Shown piece after piece: positions 1 to 10,346 of a DNA stretch of 64,000 nt. The notes under the pieces are model-generated. The model was not told the origin of the DNA and ran no database searches. It saw only the letters and a program-made list of their open reading frames with translations. This stretch comes from Mermis nigrescens (lineage: Eukaryota; Nematoda; Enoplea; Mermithida; Mermithidae). The position numbers and the translations under genes are program-made. The stretch lies in NCBI GenBank assembly GCA_036768485.1, contig JAVLUZ010000143.1, positions 2,847,633 to 2,911,632 on the forward strand. The letters are read 5' to 3'. How positions within the stretch are numbered: the stretch's first letter is position 1; each line of letters opens with the position of its first letter.

Positions 1-147
1 ATTTCTTCTCGCCGGTTTATGTAAAGTGTAGGTTGGTTGGGTTTCTAGCCAATTTATCACCTCCTTTTTAGGCAATTTCACGCGTGCCCTCAGAGGTTCG
101 ACCCCCGTATACCCCGTTTGAGGATCGTAATAATTTTTTTCCATGAT

Positions 148-567
148 TCAATAGAAATATAATGCGTTTTTGCCTTTTGCTACAGTGCAAAAAATATTAG
201 TACACTTTTTGCAAAATTTGACTACAATTTTTAATTTTTTCTTTCGAGAAATTTTTAAAATACAATCATCACATTTAACAGCAAAGCTTATATCGTCACG
301 TTTTGGCTGAGGTCCTTCCGAATAAAAGTACAACATGTACTTATCTTTCTTGATAACGTTAATTTCACTTGAACATTTCTCACAGAGTAAAAATGAAAAA
401 CTTGGAGACTTTTTACCTATCTTTAAAACGCACTGTTTACAACCAGGTTCGAAAAATCTGCACCATCTCCGTTGAAAACATGGTTTCTTATGCAGAAAAT
501 TACAAATCTCGTAGTGGTATTTCGATTTGGGCTTCATCGAACACTGCAGACAATCGACGAGATCCAT
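148..567 (-). CDS. Cysteine-rich protein with two tandem zinc-ribbon-like repeats (Polinton A)
   Basis: A 139-residue reading frame. Five CxxC pairs are visible: near residues 6-9, 43-46, 62-65, 99-102 and 117-120. Residues about 43-82 and 99-139 are two copies of one unit, each running CxxC, a basic stretch, CxKC, and ending in the same aromatic tail (LYFY). This suggests two stacked zinc-binding ribbons. It lies just downstream of a small membrane-protein gene on the same strand and overlaps it by 68 nt. Both belong to the Polinton whose polymerase follows at 1251-5158. I know no family for it; a nucleic-acid or protein-binding role is inference. Confidence 0.5.
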   Translation of the reverse strand: MDLVDCLQCSMKPKSKYHYEICNFLHKKPCFQRRWCRFFEPGCKQCVLKIGKKSPSFSFLLCEKCSSEINVIKKDKYMLYFYSEGPQPKRDDISFAVKCDDCILKISRKKKLKIVVKFCKKCTNIFCTVAKGKNALYFY

Positions 568-736
568 TTCTACTTGATCCTAAGCTACTTAAACCTATAT
601 GTAACTTTTTAATTTGTTTCTTCAAAAGCTTGCACAAAACTAAAATAGATAGAACAATTATGAGAACAATACAGCCCAAAATTTCGTTATAAATAGGTTG
701 TAGGTGGTATCTAGTTATGCAAGTACCATTTAACAT
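500..736 (-). CDS. Small single-pass membrane protein (Polinton A)
   Basis: A 78-residue reading frame with a short N-terminal part, one strongly hydrophobic segment (about residues 19-39), then a basic KLLKKQIKKL stretch and a polar tail. The pattern NEILGC + hydrophobic run + KLLKK matches the 75-residue protein at 11415-11642 in the second Polinton, so the two are probably homologues. A TATATAAG box lies on the minus strand about 25-30 nt before the ATG. The 3' end overlaps the cysteine-rich gene. In the other element the homologue is oriented toward the polymerase gene rather than along with it. Function unknown; virion membrane or fusion accessory roles are only speculation. Confidence 0.5.
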   Translation of the reverse strand: MLNGTCITRYHLQPIYNEILGCIVLIIVLSILVLCKLLKKQIKKLHIGLSSLGSSRNGSRRLSAVFDEAQIEIPLRDL

Positions 737-1003
737 TTTTTATCATTTTTGAACAAGAAAATCTTATATAACTTTGCATGCTTCTCTGCCACTGCAAAAT
801 GCAGCGCCCGGTGCCAGGACGGGGACCTGAGCATGCGGCGGCACCATTTTTTTGTTTTTTTTGATTTTTTATTTTTTTACTTTTTTGGATTTTTTTTTGA
901 ACGTAATGAAAACTTTCTTAACACAAAAAGATACATGAAATTGGGAAAGAAGACGCCTAGAATATTCACACAACAACCCGATTTTGCCCATATGTACAAG
1001 GCT

Positions 1004-1211
1004 GCTACCTCCTGCCACGAACTTGCTTCCGCAAGGTACAGGCGGCATCAGCAAAATAAAAAAAGACTCAAACACTGGGTACACTGCACCACGTACCTGC
1101 TCCTCACAGGGTATGTAGTGCACCCAGAAAGAACAAACACACAATTGAGTTGACCGCTACCTCCTGCCACGAACTTGCTCCCGCAAGGTACAGGCGGCAA
1201 CAGCAAAATAA
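1004..1211. repeat. Two hairpin-forming repeats downstream of Polinton A PolB
   Basis: Two copies of a unit of about 57 bp (1004-1060 and 1156-1211), differing at few positions. Each contains a CTTGC/GCAAG stem inside a CTGCC/GGCGG-type outer stem and ends in GCAAAATAAA. Between them lies another inverted repeat (TGCAC...GTGCA). They sit between the small membrane gene and the 3' end of PolB. Polinton B has hairpin repeats in the equivalent place. Confidence 0.6.
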
Positions 1212-1250
1212 ATAAAAGACCCAACCACCACATACAAACACACAATGGGG

Positions 1251-4200
1251 CTAATAGCCATAGGGCAGTGTTGAATAATCAGGCTGTACAACGCGTTTAT
1301 TATATACAATTTTGTACTTTTTAGACGCATTTTCGGTCACAATGCTATGGTCGGGCAAACGTCGAATCTGAGGAAAATATACAGTTTTTTCTACGATATT
1401 GTTTTGCTGTACAAACATTTTGACCATTTTTAGTAATGAGATGAAAATTAATTTTTGTAGCAGTTACAGATGAAAGTGTGAACCCCGCACTTTTATATGG
1501 TAATAAATTTTACTATCCGCTGAGCGTACCTTGTACGCATAATTTTTAGGCCCCCCACTTACAAATTCTTCAATAAAACTACCCTCACCGTAATCTTTCA
1601 ACTCATTTGTCATATTACCCAAATATGACCCAATGGGCACTTGATATTCAGCTTTTCCTAATGTGCTTTTAAATATGACACTATCCGTGTCGAAATATAA
1701 AACTCTGTCGCCAAATTTTTCTAAATGCTCATACAGTCTTAGGCGCGCCTGTGATGTTGTATAGGCCGCGAGCACCGCGTTGGTATTCCCCATCACCTCA
1801 GCGAATTCGTCTTCCTTTGCATGTGTGACGGCCATTAAATTTTCGTTAATTGCGTTTATTGAGTATATTAAATTTGAAGCGATCGAAAATTAAGTCAAAG
1901 TATGGGGCCGGATCGGTAAAAAACGAAGCTTTCGACATGTTATTTCGCTGACCAAATTTACCCCAGAAACTATTGAGCATTAGCTTTGCTAATGCTCGCA
2001 GTCCTGGGTTTTTTGCTATTTTTGTAGCGTCTAGTTCAATTCCTTCATTTTCTTTGTACTCTTGCACGTATTTCGCCTTATCTTCGTCCGTTTTTACCCA
2101 TGAAGGCCATCCGTCCGATTCTTGTTTTATTTTCATAAATTTATTGATATATGACGTAAACAGGCCGCCGTTTGGGTTATTTGTTTTATCATATTGCTCT
2201 GTCGTTTCGTAGTGCCATATCTCGTATATTTCCATTATTTTGTACCCCAGTTCTAGCGCTTTGTACATTTCAAGTGTCACCCAGGCGCCCACTATTGCAC
2301 GTTCTTCATCACTGTGCTCGCATCTTGTTGTTTGATGCGTTTCAGTGCATGTTCTGCATAGCGGAAAATATAATTTTTCGCCAAATCTATAGGGCAGTAG
2401 TGGGTGGTACAAATTCCTGGGCGGTAGAATTTTCGCTTTAATCAAACCCTGATATGGCCTGCTGTTCACTGTCATTTCCGAAAAATTTTCTGTCAAAATT
2501 TGTGGATGACCTATGGGATACAACCCATACTTATTCACGGTCGGGTACAGGCTGCATATATCCGTGTACATGATATGCTCTAATGGTTCGTTGTTTTGGT
2601 CACGTTTAATTTTTTCATATAACTTGACTGCATTTGTGCGTCCACCGTAAAACGCTTCTCTAGGGTCGAGTGGGTCAACAATTTTTATCGAATCAAAAAA
2701 TTGTTTCATTTCTTTATTTGCTTTCAATTGCTGACGTAATTCGCACTCCCAGAGTTCTGTTACAGTATACCCCATTTTTCAATTTATTTACGTCGTCTAA
2801 TTGTATTTTGAAACGCTTCTTCCGCCGATGTTATTTGGTCTGCCGTCATTTGTGTCCTTTTCTTCATGCATTTCGGGCATCCGTGCCAGAAGCACCCATT
2901 AAATTCATATACGGTCTTTTCGTGTATGCCGTCAACGCGATAATTGCCAATTTTTTGTTCGCCCATATTGCGTGCATGCCTGATGTTGATTTTTTGCACC
3001 TCGCTCATCCACTTGAGCCATTTTATAGCTGTTATTGAATGCTTTTCCATTCGCCTATAGCCACCATGCGGTACTATGCCTATTGTTTTTGGCTTAAGGT
3101 AGGTTGACCGGAAAACTTTGTTACACGCGCTTGCTATTGTTAGTGAGCAGTCAAACGGATCCATTCCGGTCTCGGCTATAAATAAATCGCGGAATTTTAT
3201 ACAGCAGCGCCTTAAAATATCGACGTCAGACTCACAATAAGTCAAAAGTTCCGACTTGAAATTAAAAATTTTTCCTTTTTGTTCAGCGTACCACTTTTGG
3301 GATTAGCTTCCTTGTTCTTTGGACTCATTGTAGCAGAGGGGAATAGTACCACGCATCTGGCCATTCACCCACATAGTTTTCATTCGCCTTTGTATTGAAT
3401 AGGATGTGGGAAAAAACCCTTTTCAATTCGGGTTCGTCGAATGTTTTCGGTAAAGCGGCTAATGGCATCGGTAGGAAGTTGAATGAGTCGATTAATTTTA
3501 TCCGATCCGGCACTCAGGCTCATGATTTCTAGGCCTTTCGTGACAATGGTGGGCGCAACGGCTTGTTTAAACAGGTATTTTAAAATAAAATGTCCATCGA
3601 AACCTTTAGCATTATGGGCGATTGCTATTGCATTTTCGAGACCAGAGAGGAAATCGCAAAATGCATCTGTACAATTATCGCCAAAAAATATGCGCCGATT
3701 CTCACCACATTTACCGCAATGTCCAAGTGGTTTCGCTATGCAATCTGTACATACAATGTGCGCTATACTACAAATTGGGTTCATGCTCGAGTCTTGAATT
3801 TCCGCATGTCTTTTCTTGTCTCGTTTCAAAATCAAAAAACACATATTTGGTCTTTTTCTTTCTTCTTTTTCTTCAGATACGACTTGCATGTAACATTTAT
3901 GATCATCTGTAGGCGCATCAGATTTACACGCTTTACAATAAAAGTGGCCACATTTATGCTTCCGTATTTTATCGGCTCTATTTACATGCCGACCACAATT
4001 TTTACAGAGCATCTTTTGTTGACAGATCGACTTTTCGTTTTTCCCGACTTTTTTATGATTTTCGAAGCAGATTTGTCCCCTAAATAGGCGATTACAGTCT
4101 GTACATTCAGTGAGAGGTACGTTTGGGCATGCAGGACCATTACAACATGGGCAGACTTTAGAACAGTGATGCTCTTCCTTATTGTTATAACCTTTGTTAC

Positions 4201-5158
4201 AAGCTTCACAAAAATATCCACGGTTCATGAAGCCGGCCATACTGCCTATGACGTCAAAATGATTATTATTATGATACAAATGTATAATTTTTCTGCGGGC
4301 GGCCCTTCAAAAACTATGGCGTTACAGAAATCGGCGCTAAAGACTTTAATTTGAAAATGTGGCATCACAGCCTGCAACGCCTGCAGCTCGGGTATGCCAC
4401 AAGGGCCTATATGATCTTTAAGGCCTGCAATATTCATCAACTCTCGCGCACTTGTTCGCTGCATTGTGTATCGATATGCATCACCCATACATATTGCCTT
4501 GTATTTTGATTTAAGAGTTTTATCATTGGGTTTTTCCATGTGCAGCACACGCGCTTTGGCTACTACTAGAGCCCTAGGCAAACATAGATTATCATTGTTT
4601 TTAATTTTTACAAAGCAGCGTTTTGCCTTCATTTCTTTTCCAAATTGATAAATTTACGTTTATGTTGTCCTGAGCCACTCGGGGGCTAACCTGTACAATT
4701 TTGATGCGCGTTTCCGGCTGCTCGAGCTGCACTTCCTCATTTGACTGCAAAATTCGTTCAATCGTATGTACAATTTGTTCACCGTTTATTTGTTCACCTT
4801 TTCGAAAGGGCACAATCGCCGGCTTTTTTAGCGTTGGATGTGTAATTTGCAGGCCCACCATGTCCATTGCGTTAGAACAGTCCAAAATCTGTGTGATAGC
4901 ACTGTCAAAAATTTCGGCCAAGTTTTTTTCTAAGTCTAAGCGATCCAAATTTTTGAAATTTAATGTATACGCACGTCCTTCGGTGTTGAATCGTTTGATC
5001 TTTTGAGTTTCCGGCTCCCCCAACTCGTAAAATTCTTCTGGCGGGTACCATTCGTCCACAACGTCCAAACTGTCCTCCCACTCCTCCCGCATTTCTTCGT
5101 CCGTTTCGTACCACGCGTCTTGCGTTGAAAATTCGTCCATCTCAATGTCAGAATCCAT
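1251..5158 (-). pseudogene. polB: Protein-primed family-B DNA polymerase (PolB), frameshifted, Polinton A
   Basis: Replicates the element by protein-primed synthesis in the Polinton family. The chosen start (5158) opens an acidic N-terminus followed by an N-terminal domain shared with the other PolB in this window. In order on the minus strand: N-terminal domain, a Cys/His-rich zinc region (about 3.9-4.2 kb), ExoI FFDFET (about 3.8 kb, in a different frame from its flanks), ExoII HNAKGFDG, ExoIII YCESDVDIL, Pol motif DICSLYP, KLMLNSFWGKFGQRN, and FDTDSVIF. It ends in a DYSTLPYGY-type tail at 1251. At least six frame changes break it (near 4.6, 4.26, 3.8, 3.5, 3.3-2.78 and 1.84-1.46 kb). A TATAAAAG box lies at 5248-5255. 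PolB identity is firm; whether the breaks are decay or sequencing error is open. Confidence 0.9.
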
Positions 5159-5247
5159 TTTCAATGAGAAAAACAATTTAAGAGCGAAATTCAGAAGTTC
5201 AACAGAGCAATAATTTTGGAGAATGATTTTTTCTTGCCTGCTCTCTC

Positions 5248-5255
5248 CTTTTATA
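5248..5255 (-). promoter_or_regulatory. TATA box (TATAAAAG) upstream of Polinton A PolB
   Basis: TATAAAAG reads on the minus strand 90 nt before the PolB ATG at 5158, a plausible core promoter distance. Inferred from motif and position only. Confidence 0.4.
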
Positions 5256-5349
5256 CTTTCTGAGGGATGAGAACCGGACAAAACTGGAAAAAACCGGAAA
5301 ATTCTGGTTTTTTCAAGATTATATGGTACTGGAGAAATAATTCTATGTT

Positions 5350-5680
5350 CTAAAATTAGAATAGACCCTAAACATGTGCATGCCATGGGACTATGGACTT
5401 TGTCATGTGCTTATGAGTCATCATTGGCATGCATTGTGAACTAAAAATCGAACCTATGATGACTCATCGTCTGCGAGTCAACGTGCAGTGAGCTGATCAT
5501 CTGAACTAAAATTAGAACAGGCCCTTAAAATGTAGCATGCTATGGGACTATGGACTTTGTCACATGCTTATGACTCATCATCTGCGTGCATTGTGAACTA
5601 AAAATAAAGCAGGTCGGTGCTTTGCGCCCATACTTTAATGTGTAGTGAGCTGATGATCTGAACCAAAATTAGAATAGGCC
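5350..5680. repeat. Tandem repeat upstream of Polinton A PolB
   Basis: Two full diverged units and the start of a third begin at 5350, 5506 and 5664 (period about 156-158 bp), each starting with CTAAAATTAGAA(T/C)AG and containing CATG(C)CATGGGACTATGGAC-type sequence. The placement matches the AAAATTAGCATAC repeats upstream of PolB in Polinton B (16690-17430). Confidence 0.65.
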
Positions 5681-6020
5681 GTGAATGGGGACGCTGCTCG
5701 CTACTTATGCAAATTAAATTAATTTGTTCCGCCCGTCCAGGATAACCGACTGTGCATTAAAAGTTTGGCGATTCGCACCAAAGCAAAAAACTATGATTTC
5801 GTCACTGGGTGACCGACCAGTGCAAAAATAGTAGGCTCGAGCTCAGCAATTCGCGCTCATAGTTTTGTGCTCTAATGTGTAGTAGTATGGTCCTAAATTT
5901 GGCGCTTCACGCGGCTGAGTGCACTTGTACTAAGAGCGTGAGTGGTCCAAATGGAGTCTCTATGCTTAAGCATGTGCTATGCTTAAGCATTGTATAGCTG
6001 AAGGGTCCGGGAGTACTACT
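5681..6020. repeat. Right terminal region of Polinton A
   Basis: The sequence ends in GAGTACTACT at 6020. Read inward from the end it starts AGTAGTACTC, then carries AATGCTTAAGCATAGCACA; the Polinton B repeat starts AGTAGTTAAGGG and carries AATGGTTAAGCATAGGACA. Shared end bases and the shared internal block suggest a related but distinct terminal repeat. The partner repeat and its target duplicate (candidate AATGTG at 6021-6026) lie outside the window. Confidence 0.6.
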
Positions 6021-6112
6021 AATGTGGGACCTGAACTATCACTATATCGCCTGGAATATGCGCATTTCTCGAAATTAGATCGGAAAATGGCAATTTTGGC
6101 GATTGCAATAAC

Positions 6113-7400
6113 CTATTTCAATGAACTAAGTGAGTCATGAGCGGATTGTGAATATGAGACAATCTGAGCTGTCTCGGAAGTTGGCAATTCGATGATACGA
6201 TATGGACCCACTTGCTTAGGAGCAAGTTTGCCTTGGTTCGACGGAATAACTGCTTTGTTATTCAGATAAACAATATCGTTAACCGAAAAGGTTGTTTCGG
6301 AAACATTTTTATCATATTGTCGCTTATGATGCATACACACTTTCGCTAAATTAGTGGCTGCAGCCTCATGTAAGTCCCGTAGGGAGTGAACTAGGCTGGC
6401 TAAGTACGCTTCAACTTGGTTAGGCGATTCAGGGTCAAGGGTTAAATCATTCAAGATTTGAATATCTATCGGAAAAGATGGCTCTCGACTGTAAAGTAGA
6501 GACAAGTGGCGATAAATTTGTCGACGGCTTGAGGCGTTGCTGGATAGGCAAACAACGCAAATGGGTGATACTGTTCCCAATCATATTGGTCATGAGCACT
6601 TAGCTTCGATAAACAGTCAACCAACATTCGATTATAACGCTCAACTAGACCATCACATTGGGGATGGCATGGTGTTGTAAAAATTTTCTGAATATGCAAG
6701 ATTTTGCATATCTCAGAGACTAACGTTGATGTAAAATTGGATCCTTGATCTGTCAAAAAAGCGTCTAGGCACTCCGTGTCTAGGTATGATTTCACGTAGC
6801 AAAAGATTTGCAATCGTAGTAGCTTTTATGTCCGAAACAGGAAATGCTTCTACATATTCCGTGAAATAGTCCATAGAAAACTACAACTTGGTCATTTCCA
6901 CAGATAGATTTTTGGCATGTGAAGACAGTCACACGATGAGATCAAAAGGAGCGTTAACTTCAATCGATTTTAGGGGTATCGATGCTGGGATTGAGTGAAA
7001 ATCTTACGTTGCAGACATGTATGACAATTTTTACACCATGCAATGACATCGTTTTCCATTCTTGGCCACCAATATCTCATCTGGATATTGGGCAAAATTT
7101 TCGGGCTGAGAAATGAGCACCAAAAATAGAATCATGAAATTTTGATAGGATAAAACGACATAGGGATTTAGGTATGTTGAGCTGATGGATGACTTGGGGG
7201 CTACGTTTGGGTTGAAAGCGTCAAAAAAGTAGATCTTGGCTGATGAAAAATTCATCTCAATACTTCTTCTCGGAAAGATCATCGAGGGAGTCACGAATTT
7301 TGACGATTTTGGGATCAAGTCGTTGCTCTGCCAACAGTTTAGCTGGCGTTTGGATTTCTGCTTTTTCTGCATCTGTCAGCATATTTCTTTCATAATATAC
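6113..7400 (-). pseudogene. Retrotransposon integrase (gypsy type), fragmented
   Basis: The 3' part of pol. The fragment 6813-6113 (two overlapping frames) shows an integrase catalytic core: DQGSNF followed by TTPCHPQCDGLVERYNRML, the usual D...HPQ.DG..ER.N block. A C-terminal region with LNNKAV and KLAPKQVGPYRI resembles the GPY-type C-terminal fold. The N-terminal zinc-finger part near 7.0-7.4 kb is degenerate. Several frame changes and stops interrupt it, so it is inactive as read. Confidence 0.8.
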
Positions 7401-7607
7401 CGGTGGTACATTTCTATTCGCTTTTGACGTAGTTGGTATGTCAGGCGGATTATCATCCTCTTCCGACTCGGATTTCTCGGATTATAGATTGGCTAAGTTC
7501 ACAACTGCTTTTTCTTTCAGCTTTTGTACTTTCGCTCATTTTCATCATATTTGGGGTGACGCAAAAGTAAATTGGCGGCACAATTATAAGCTTACCGGGG
7601 ACATACA

Positions 7608-8086
7608 CTATTTTATATGTGTATTCTTGAAGCTTGAGTCCCCATCTTCGAAGAAGACTAGACGGGTCTTTGACGTTGACAAGCCATGTAAAGCTTTGTG
7701 GTCGGTTTCAACCACGAACTTGGTACTGTAGAGATAGTGACAATAGTATTTAATCGCCCACACAATGGCTAGAGCTTCTTTCTCTGATGTGGCGTAATTG
7801 CACTCAGCTGAATTCAAGACTCAGCTTGCATAGCTGAGTATGAAGCAATTACCCAACGGCAGATGCTTTTGGGTGAGAATCGCACCTAAAGCATAGTTGC
7901 TGGCATCAGTTTTCAAGATAAACTGATGTTTGTCGTCAAATTTTGGCAATTGAATTGTAGGATTGGCGGAGAAGTGAAAGCATCCTTGATTTTTCCAAAA
8001 GCTTCTTGATGCTTTTCAGTCCAAACAAAAGGTATATCTTTTCGCAATAGCATGAAAAGTGGCTTAGCTACTTTTGCGAGATCCTT
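7608..8086 (-). pseudogene. Retrotransposon RT thumb / RNase H fragment
   Basis: Minus-strand reading resumes immediately after the Polinton with KDLAKVAKPLFMLL and VWTEKHQEAFGKIK, the connection between RT and RNase H in gypsy pol. It continues with NYATSEKEALAIVWAIKYY and FVVETDHKAL, diagnostic of gypsy RNase H. The upstream half (FLGLVHWFKKFV) lies at 24.43 kb on the far side of the Polinton, so the gene was continuous before that insertion. The frame changes near 7.82-7.9 kb. Confidence 0.85.
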
Positions 8087-8092
8087 TACAAA
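8087..8092. other. Left target-site duplication of Polinton B (TACAAA)
   Basis: TACAAA immediately precedes the terminal AGTAGTTAAGGG and is repeated exactly at 24427-24432, just after CCCTTAACTACT. Six base pairs is the usual Polinton duplication size. Confidence 0.9.
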
Positions 8093-8605
8093 AGTAGTTA
8101 AGGGAGGCAGCCTGGGGCGCAATGGTTAAGCATAGGACACGTTGTAGCATAGGGCGGCCCGGGCACGCCCAAATTGGTGTACTAAAATTTGGTAGACTAA
8201 TAAATAGTTGACTTGAGCGACGCCCAAATTGGTGTACTAAAATTTTGGGAGGTCTAAAGAACCCTAGCGACCCTAATTTGATGTACTAAAAATTTAGTAG
8301 ACTAATTTCTGGCGGACGAAGGTGGGGTAGGATTCGTGTACTAAAAAATAGTTGAGGAGCCTAAATGAGGCCGAAATTCTGGGTGGCCTGTGATGGACCC
8401 CCAAATAACGTGTCCTATGCTCAGTGAGTGGGAACCCTCCTAAGCCTAGCTCAAATGGTGTAAAGTGGGAAGGGGAGAGAATACACCGGTTTGGAATGTA
8501 AAATTCAGGAACTAACGGACTCAGCAGGGATGGCCGGCCCATCCGACCCGAGTTAAACTAAGACTAAACTAATATTAAGTGTATCCGTTTTATTTTTTCA
8601 GGTCG
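8093..8605. repeat. Left terminal inverted repeat of Polinton B
   Basis: Pairs with 23913-24426 in reverse complement over about 513 bp. I estimate about 96% identity by eye, and most differences are single-base indels in homopolymers. It contains several GTACTAAAA / GTAGACTAA words that also recur in the spacer upstream of PolB. A short extra block of similarity (GTTGTTTTCTATGTA) lies just inside, at about 8633-8650. Confidence 0.95.
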
Positions 8606-8723
8606 ATTATCGGATGAAGCGATCGATAATTGTTGTTGTTTTCTATGTACGTGTATTACAATACAACATATGTATGTACATACATAATATTTGCTAAAGG
8701 AATTGTGAAACAGACTATAGCCT

Positions 8724-9020
8724 TTATCCTAGCAGAATTTGATATATGATATGGTCGTTGATACACTTTTCGAAAAAGTTTTCATAAAATTCCTTCGTTT
8801 CATCGTTAAATTCGTGCCAAAACTGGCATAACGATTCAAAATCTCTCATTTTAAGGTAATATTCCAATTCGTTAATAAATGACCGTTTCTCTCGCTTTTG
8901 TCTGTACTCAGGTCTCATTTTCAACCAAAAGTACCTGCCCAACTTTCCTTCTTCCATGTATCCGTACTTTAAAATGTGTGAGACGATGTGCTTGTAAATA
9001 CCTTCTCCTTTTGACGCCAT
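8724..9020 (-). CDS. Hypothetical 98-residue Polinton protein
   Basis: An intact small reading frame next to the left repeat, transcribed outward. The product is rich in aromatic and charged residues (YFWLKMRPEY, YYLKM) with no cysteine cluster, signal peptide or membrane segment. TATTTATA at 9051-9058 reads TATAAATA on the minus strand, 31 nt before the ATG, and forms a divergent promoter with the zinc-ribbon gene at 9108. I do not recognise the family. The perfect promoter spacing supports a real gene. Confidence 0.5.
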   Translation of the reverse strand: MASKGEGIYKHIVSHILKYGYMEEGKLGRYFWLKMRPEYRQKREKRSFINELEYYLKMRDFESLCQFWHEFNDETKEFYENFFEKCINDHIIYQILLG

Positions 9021-9050
9021 TTTGATATATTACATTCTGGGTATCGCGTA

Positions 9051-9058
9051 TATTTATA
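9051..9058 (-). promoter_or_regulatory. TATAAATA box for the 8724-9020 gene
   Basis: Minus-strand TATAAATA 31 nt before the ATG at 9020, placed back to back with the plus-strand box at 9068-9075. Confidence 0.55.
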
Positions 9059-9067
9059 AACAAAGTC

Positions 9068-9075
9068 TATAAATA
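9068..9075 (+). promoter_or_regulatory. TATAAATA box for the 9108 gene
   Basis: TATAAATACTAGCG lies 33-40 nt before the ATG at 9108. The same 14-base word occurs upstream of the gene at 22451. Confidence 0.6.
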
Positions 9076-9107
9076 CTAGCGATATTTTCGAGTATTTTAA
9101 AACAAAA

Positions 9108-9491
9108 ATGGAGGAAGTAATGAAAGAGATCCAAAAGCGACCCTTCGCGGAAGTGGAAACTAAAAGGGATGAAGTAATACCAAAAGTAGAGGAAAAGATA
9201 ACCGAAAAAGTAAAAATTGATGAAAAGCAGCAATTTATGGATGAGGACGTAAAACCTTACGGGAGGGCAATTCGACCCCCTATTGAGTTGTGCGGCAAAA
9301 ATCTACAAAGGCCGATGTACACGCTTTTGATTCAGTTATGCAAATACTGTCAAAATCGTAGTTCGACTAGAGATGTGTTTGAAACAAATTCGGGGGTACT
9401 GTACATACATATAGAAATGTGTCCGAGGTGTACCGAATTTAACAGAGCCATGCAAGAAGCAGGCAAAAGAGTCTTGAAACGTTATCCGTAA
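9108..9491 (+). CDS. Zinc-ribbon protein 1 (paralogue of 17498-17809)
   Basis: A 127-residue protein. The first 45 residues are charged and lysine/glutamate rich. The rest contains CKYC and, about 24 residues on, CPRC, flanked by conserved RPMYTLLIQLC and QEAGKRVLKRY blocks. The same pattern (RPMY, QLC, CxxC, MCxxC, QEAG, VLK) is present in the gene at 17498, so the two are paralogues in one element. Two CxxC pairs suggest a single zinc ribbon. The position, divergent from the small gene and upstream of the TBP-like gene, makes a DNA or transcription role plausible, but that is inference. Confidence 0.6.
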   Translation: MEEVMKEIQKRPFAEVETKRDEVIPKVEEKITEKVKIDEKQQFMDEDVKPYGRAIRPPIELCGKNLQRPMYTLLIQLCKYCQNRSSTRDVFETNSGVLYIHIEMCPRCTEFNRAMQEAGKRVLKRYP

Positions 9492-9600
9492 AACTTACTT
9501 ACATATATATCCCTATCTTAAAGCATCCCGTAAAACTTATGCTGCGCGTCTACCATATATACTTACGTACTTAGGTAGGTACCTATGTACAGTACTTAAA
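9492..9600 (+). other. Spacer before the TBP-like gene
   Basis: AT-rich, with ACATATATATCCC and CCATATATAC words that could serve as weak TATA elements for the gene at 9601. No canonical TATAAATA is present. Confidence 0.3.
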
Positions 9601-10305
9601 ATGAAGGTGCAGAATATCGTCAGCAGTGTTGACAGCAAAAAAAGAATCAGTTTACACCGCATTCACAGTGATTATCCTAATGTTAAATACGAACCTCACA
9701 AATTTCCAGGTCTAATTTTTCGTATGACTAACCCAAAATCAACTTTACTGTTTTTCGAGTCTGGAAAAATCGTATGCGTTGGGTCGAAAACGGTTGAAGA
9801 AGCTAAACAGACATTAGAGAAAGGATTAGAAATTATCGATTCAAATACTAATCTCAAAGTCAAAATTCACATGTTTGTCGGTTCATTCAGTTTAAATTCT
9901 CCAATTAATCTATCAGACTTTTACAAAAACGTGGATAGAAAGAGCGAATACGAGCCCGAGATTTTCCCGGGTCTCGTCTACAGAATGAGAAACACTACCG
10001 CAATTTTGTTTTCAAGCGGCAAAATTATTGTAACTGGTGCAAAATACGTGCAACATCTAAATCAAGCTGAACATATCTTAACAACACTACTAAAACAGCA
10101 CGTGCCAAATATACACTTCTGTTCATTTAAGGCCCTTAAAAGGGCCGTTGGGTTAAAAAATTCAATAAAAAGCGTCGCTCGCAAGGGTACGTCATTCTAT
10201 CCAATCGCAATACGTAGCGCATCTTGGCGTCAAAATCGTACGGCATTCGTTCACTCGTGCTCTAGTAATATTAGTGTATCAACTTCACGACCCTACACGA
10301 TATAA
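9601..10305 (+). CDS. TATA-binding protein (TBP) homologue carried by Polinton B
   Basis: A 234-residue intact frame with the two-fold saddle of TBP. Lobe 1 (about residues 3-80) begins VQNIVSSVD, matching the canonical QNIVSTV. Lobe 2 (about 87-168) contains YEPEIFPGLVYRM and SSGKIIVTGAK, nearly the eukaryotic TBP consensus. The four DNA-kinking phenylalanines of TBP correspond to F35, F52, F122 and F137. Lobe 2 is two residues shorter than usual between its pair. The last ~65 residues are a basic extension not found in host TBP. In the family, TBP binds TATA boxes and nucleates polymerase II or III initiation. Here it sits among genes that mostly start just after TATAAATA boxes, so an element-specific initiation factor is likely, though inferred. 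Divergence from host TBP argues against a recent host copy, and there are no introns. Confidence 0.85.
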   Translation: MKVQNIVSSVDSKKRISLHRIHSDYPNVKYEPHKFPGLIFRMTNPKSTLLFFESGKIVCVGSKTVEEAKQTLEKGLEIIDSNTNLKVKIHMFVGSFSLNSPINLSDFYKNVDRKSEYEPEIFPGLVYRMRNTTAILFSSGKIIVTGAKYVQHLNQAEHILTTLLKQHVPNIHFCSFKALKRAVGLKNSIKSVARKGTSFYPIAIRSASWRQNRTAFVHSCSSNISVSTSRPYTI

Positions 10306-10346
10306 AAATTAGTAGACCAATTTTTGATATTCACTTTAGTGTAAAG

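Noticed and set aside
749..1153. 134-residue plus-strand frame in Polinton A
   Set aside because: Runs through T-rich spacer and hairpin repeats, not conserved in the other element; probably a shadow.
5160..5386. Upstream extension of the Polinton A PolB frame to 5386
   Set aside because: The extra segment crosses the TATAAAAG box; the ATG at 5158 starts the acidic N-terminus and fits better.
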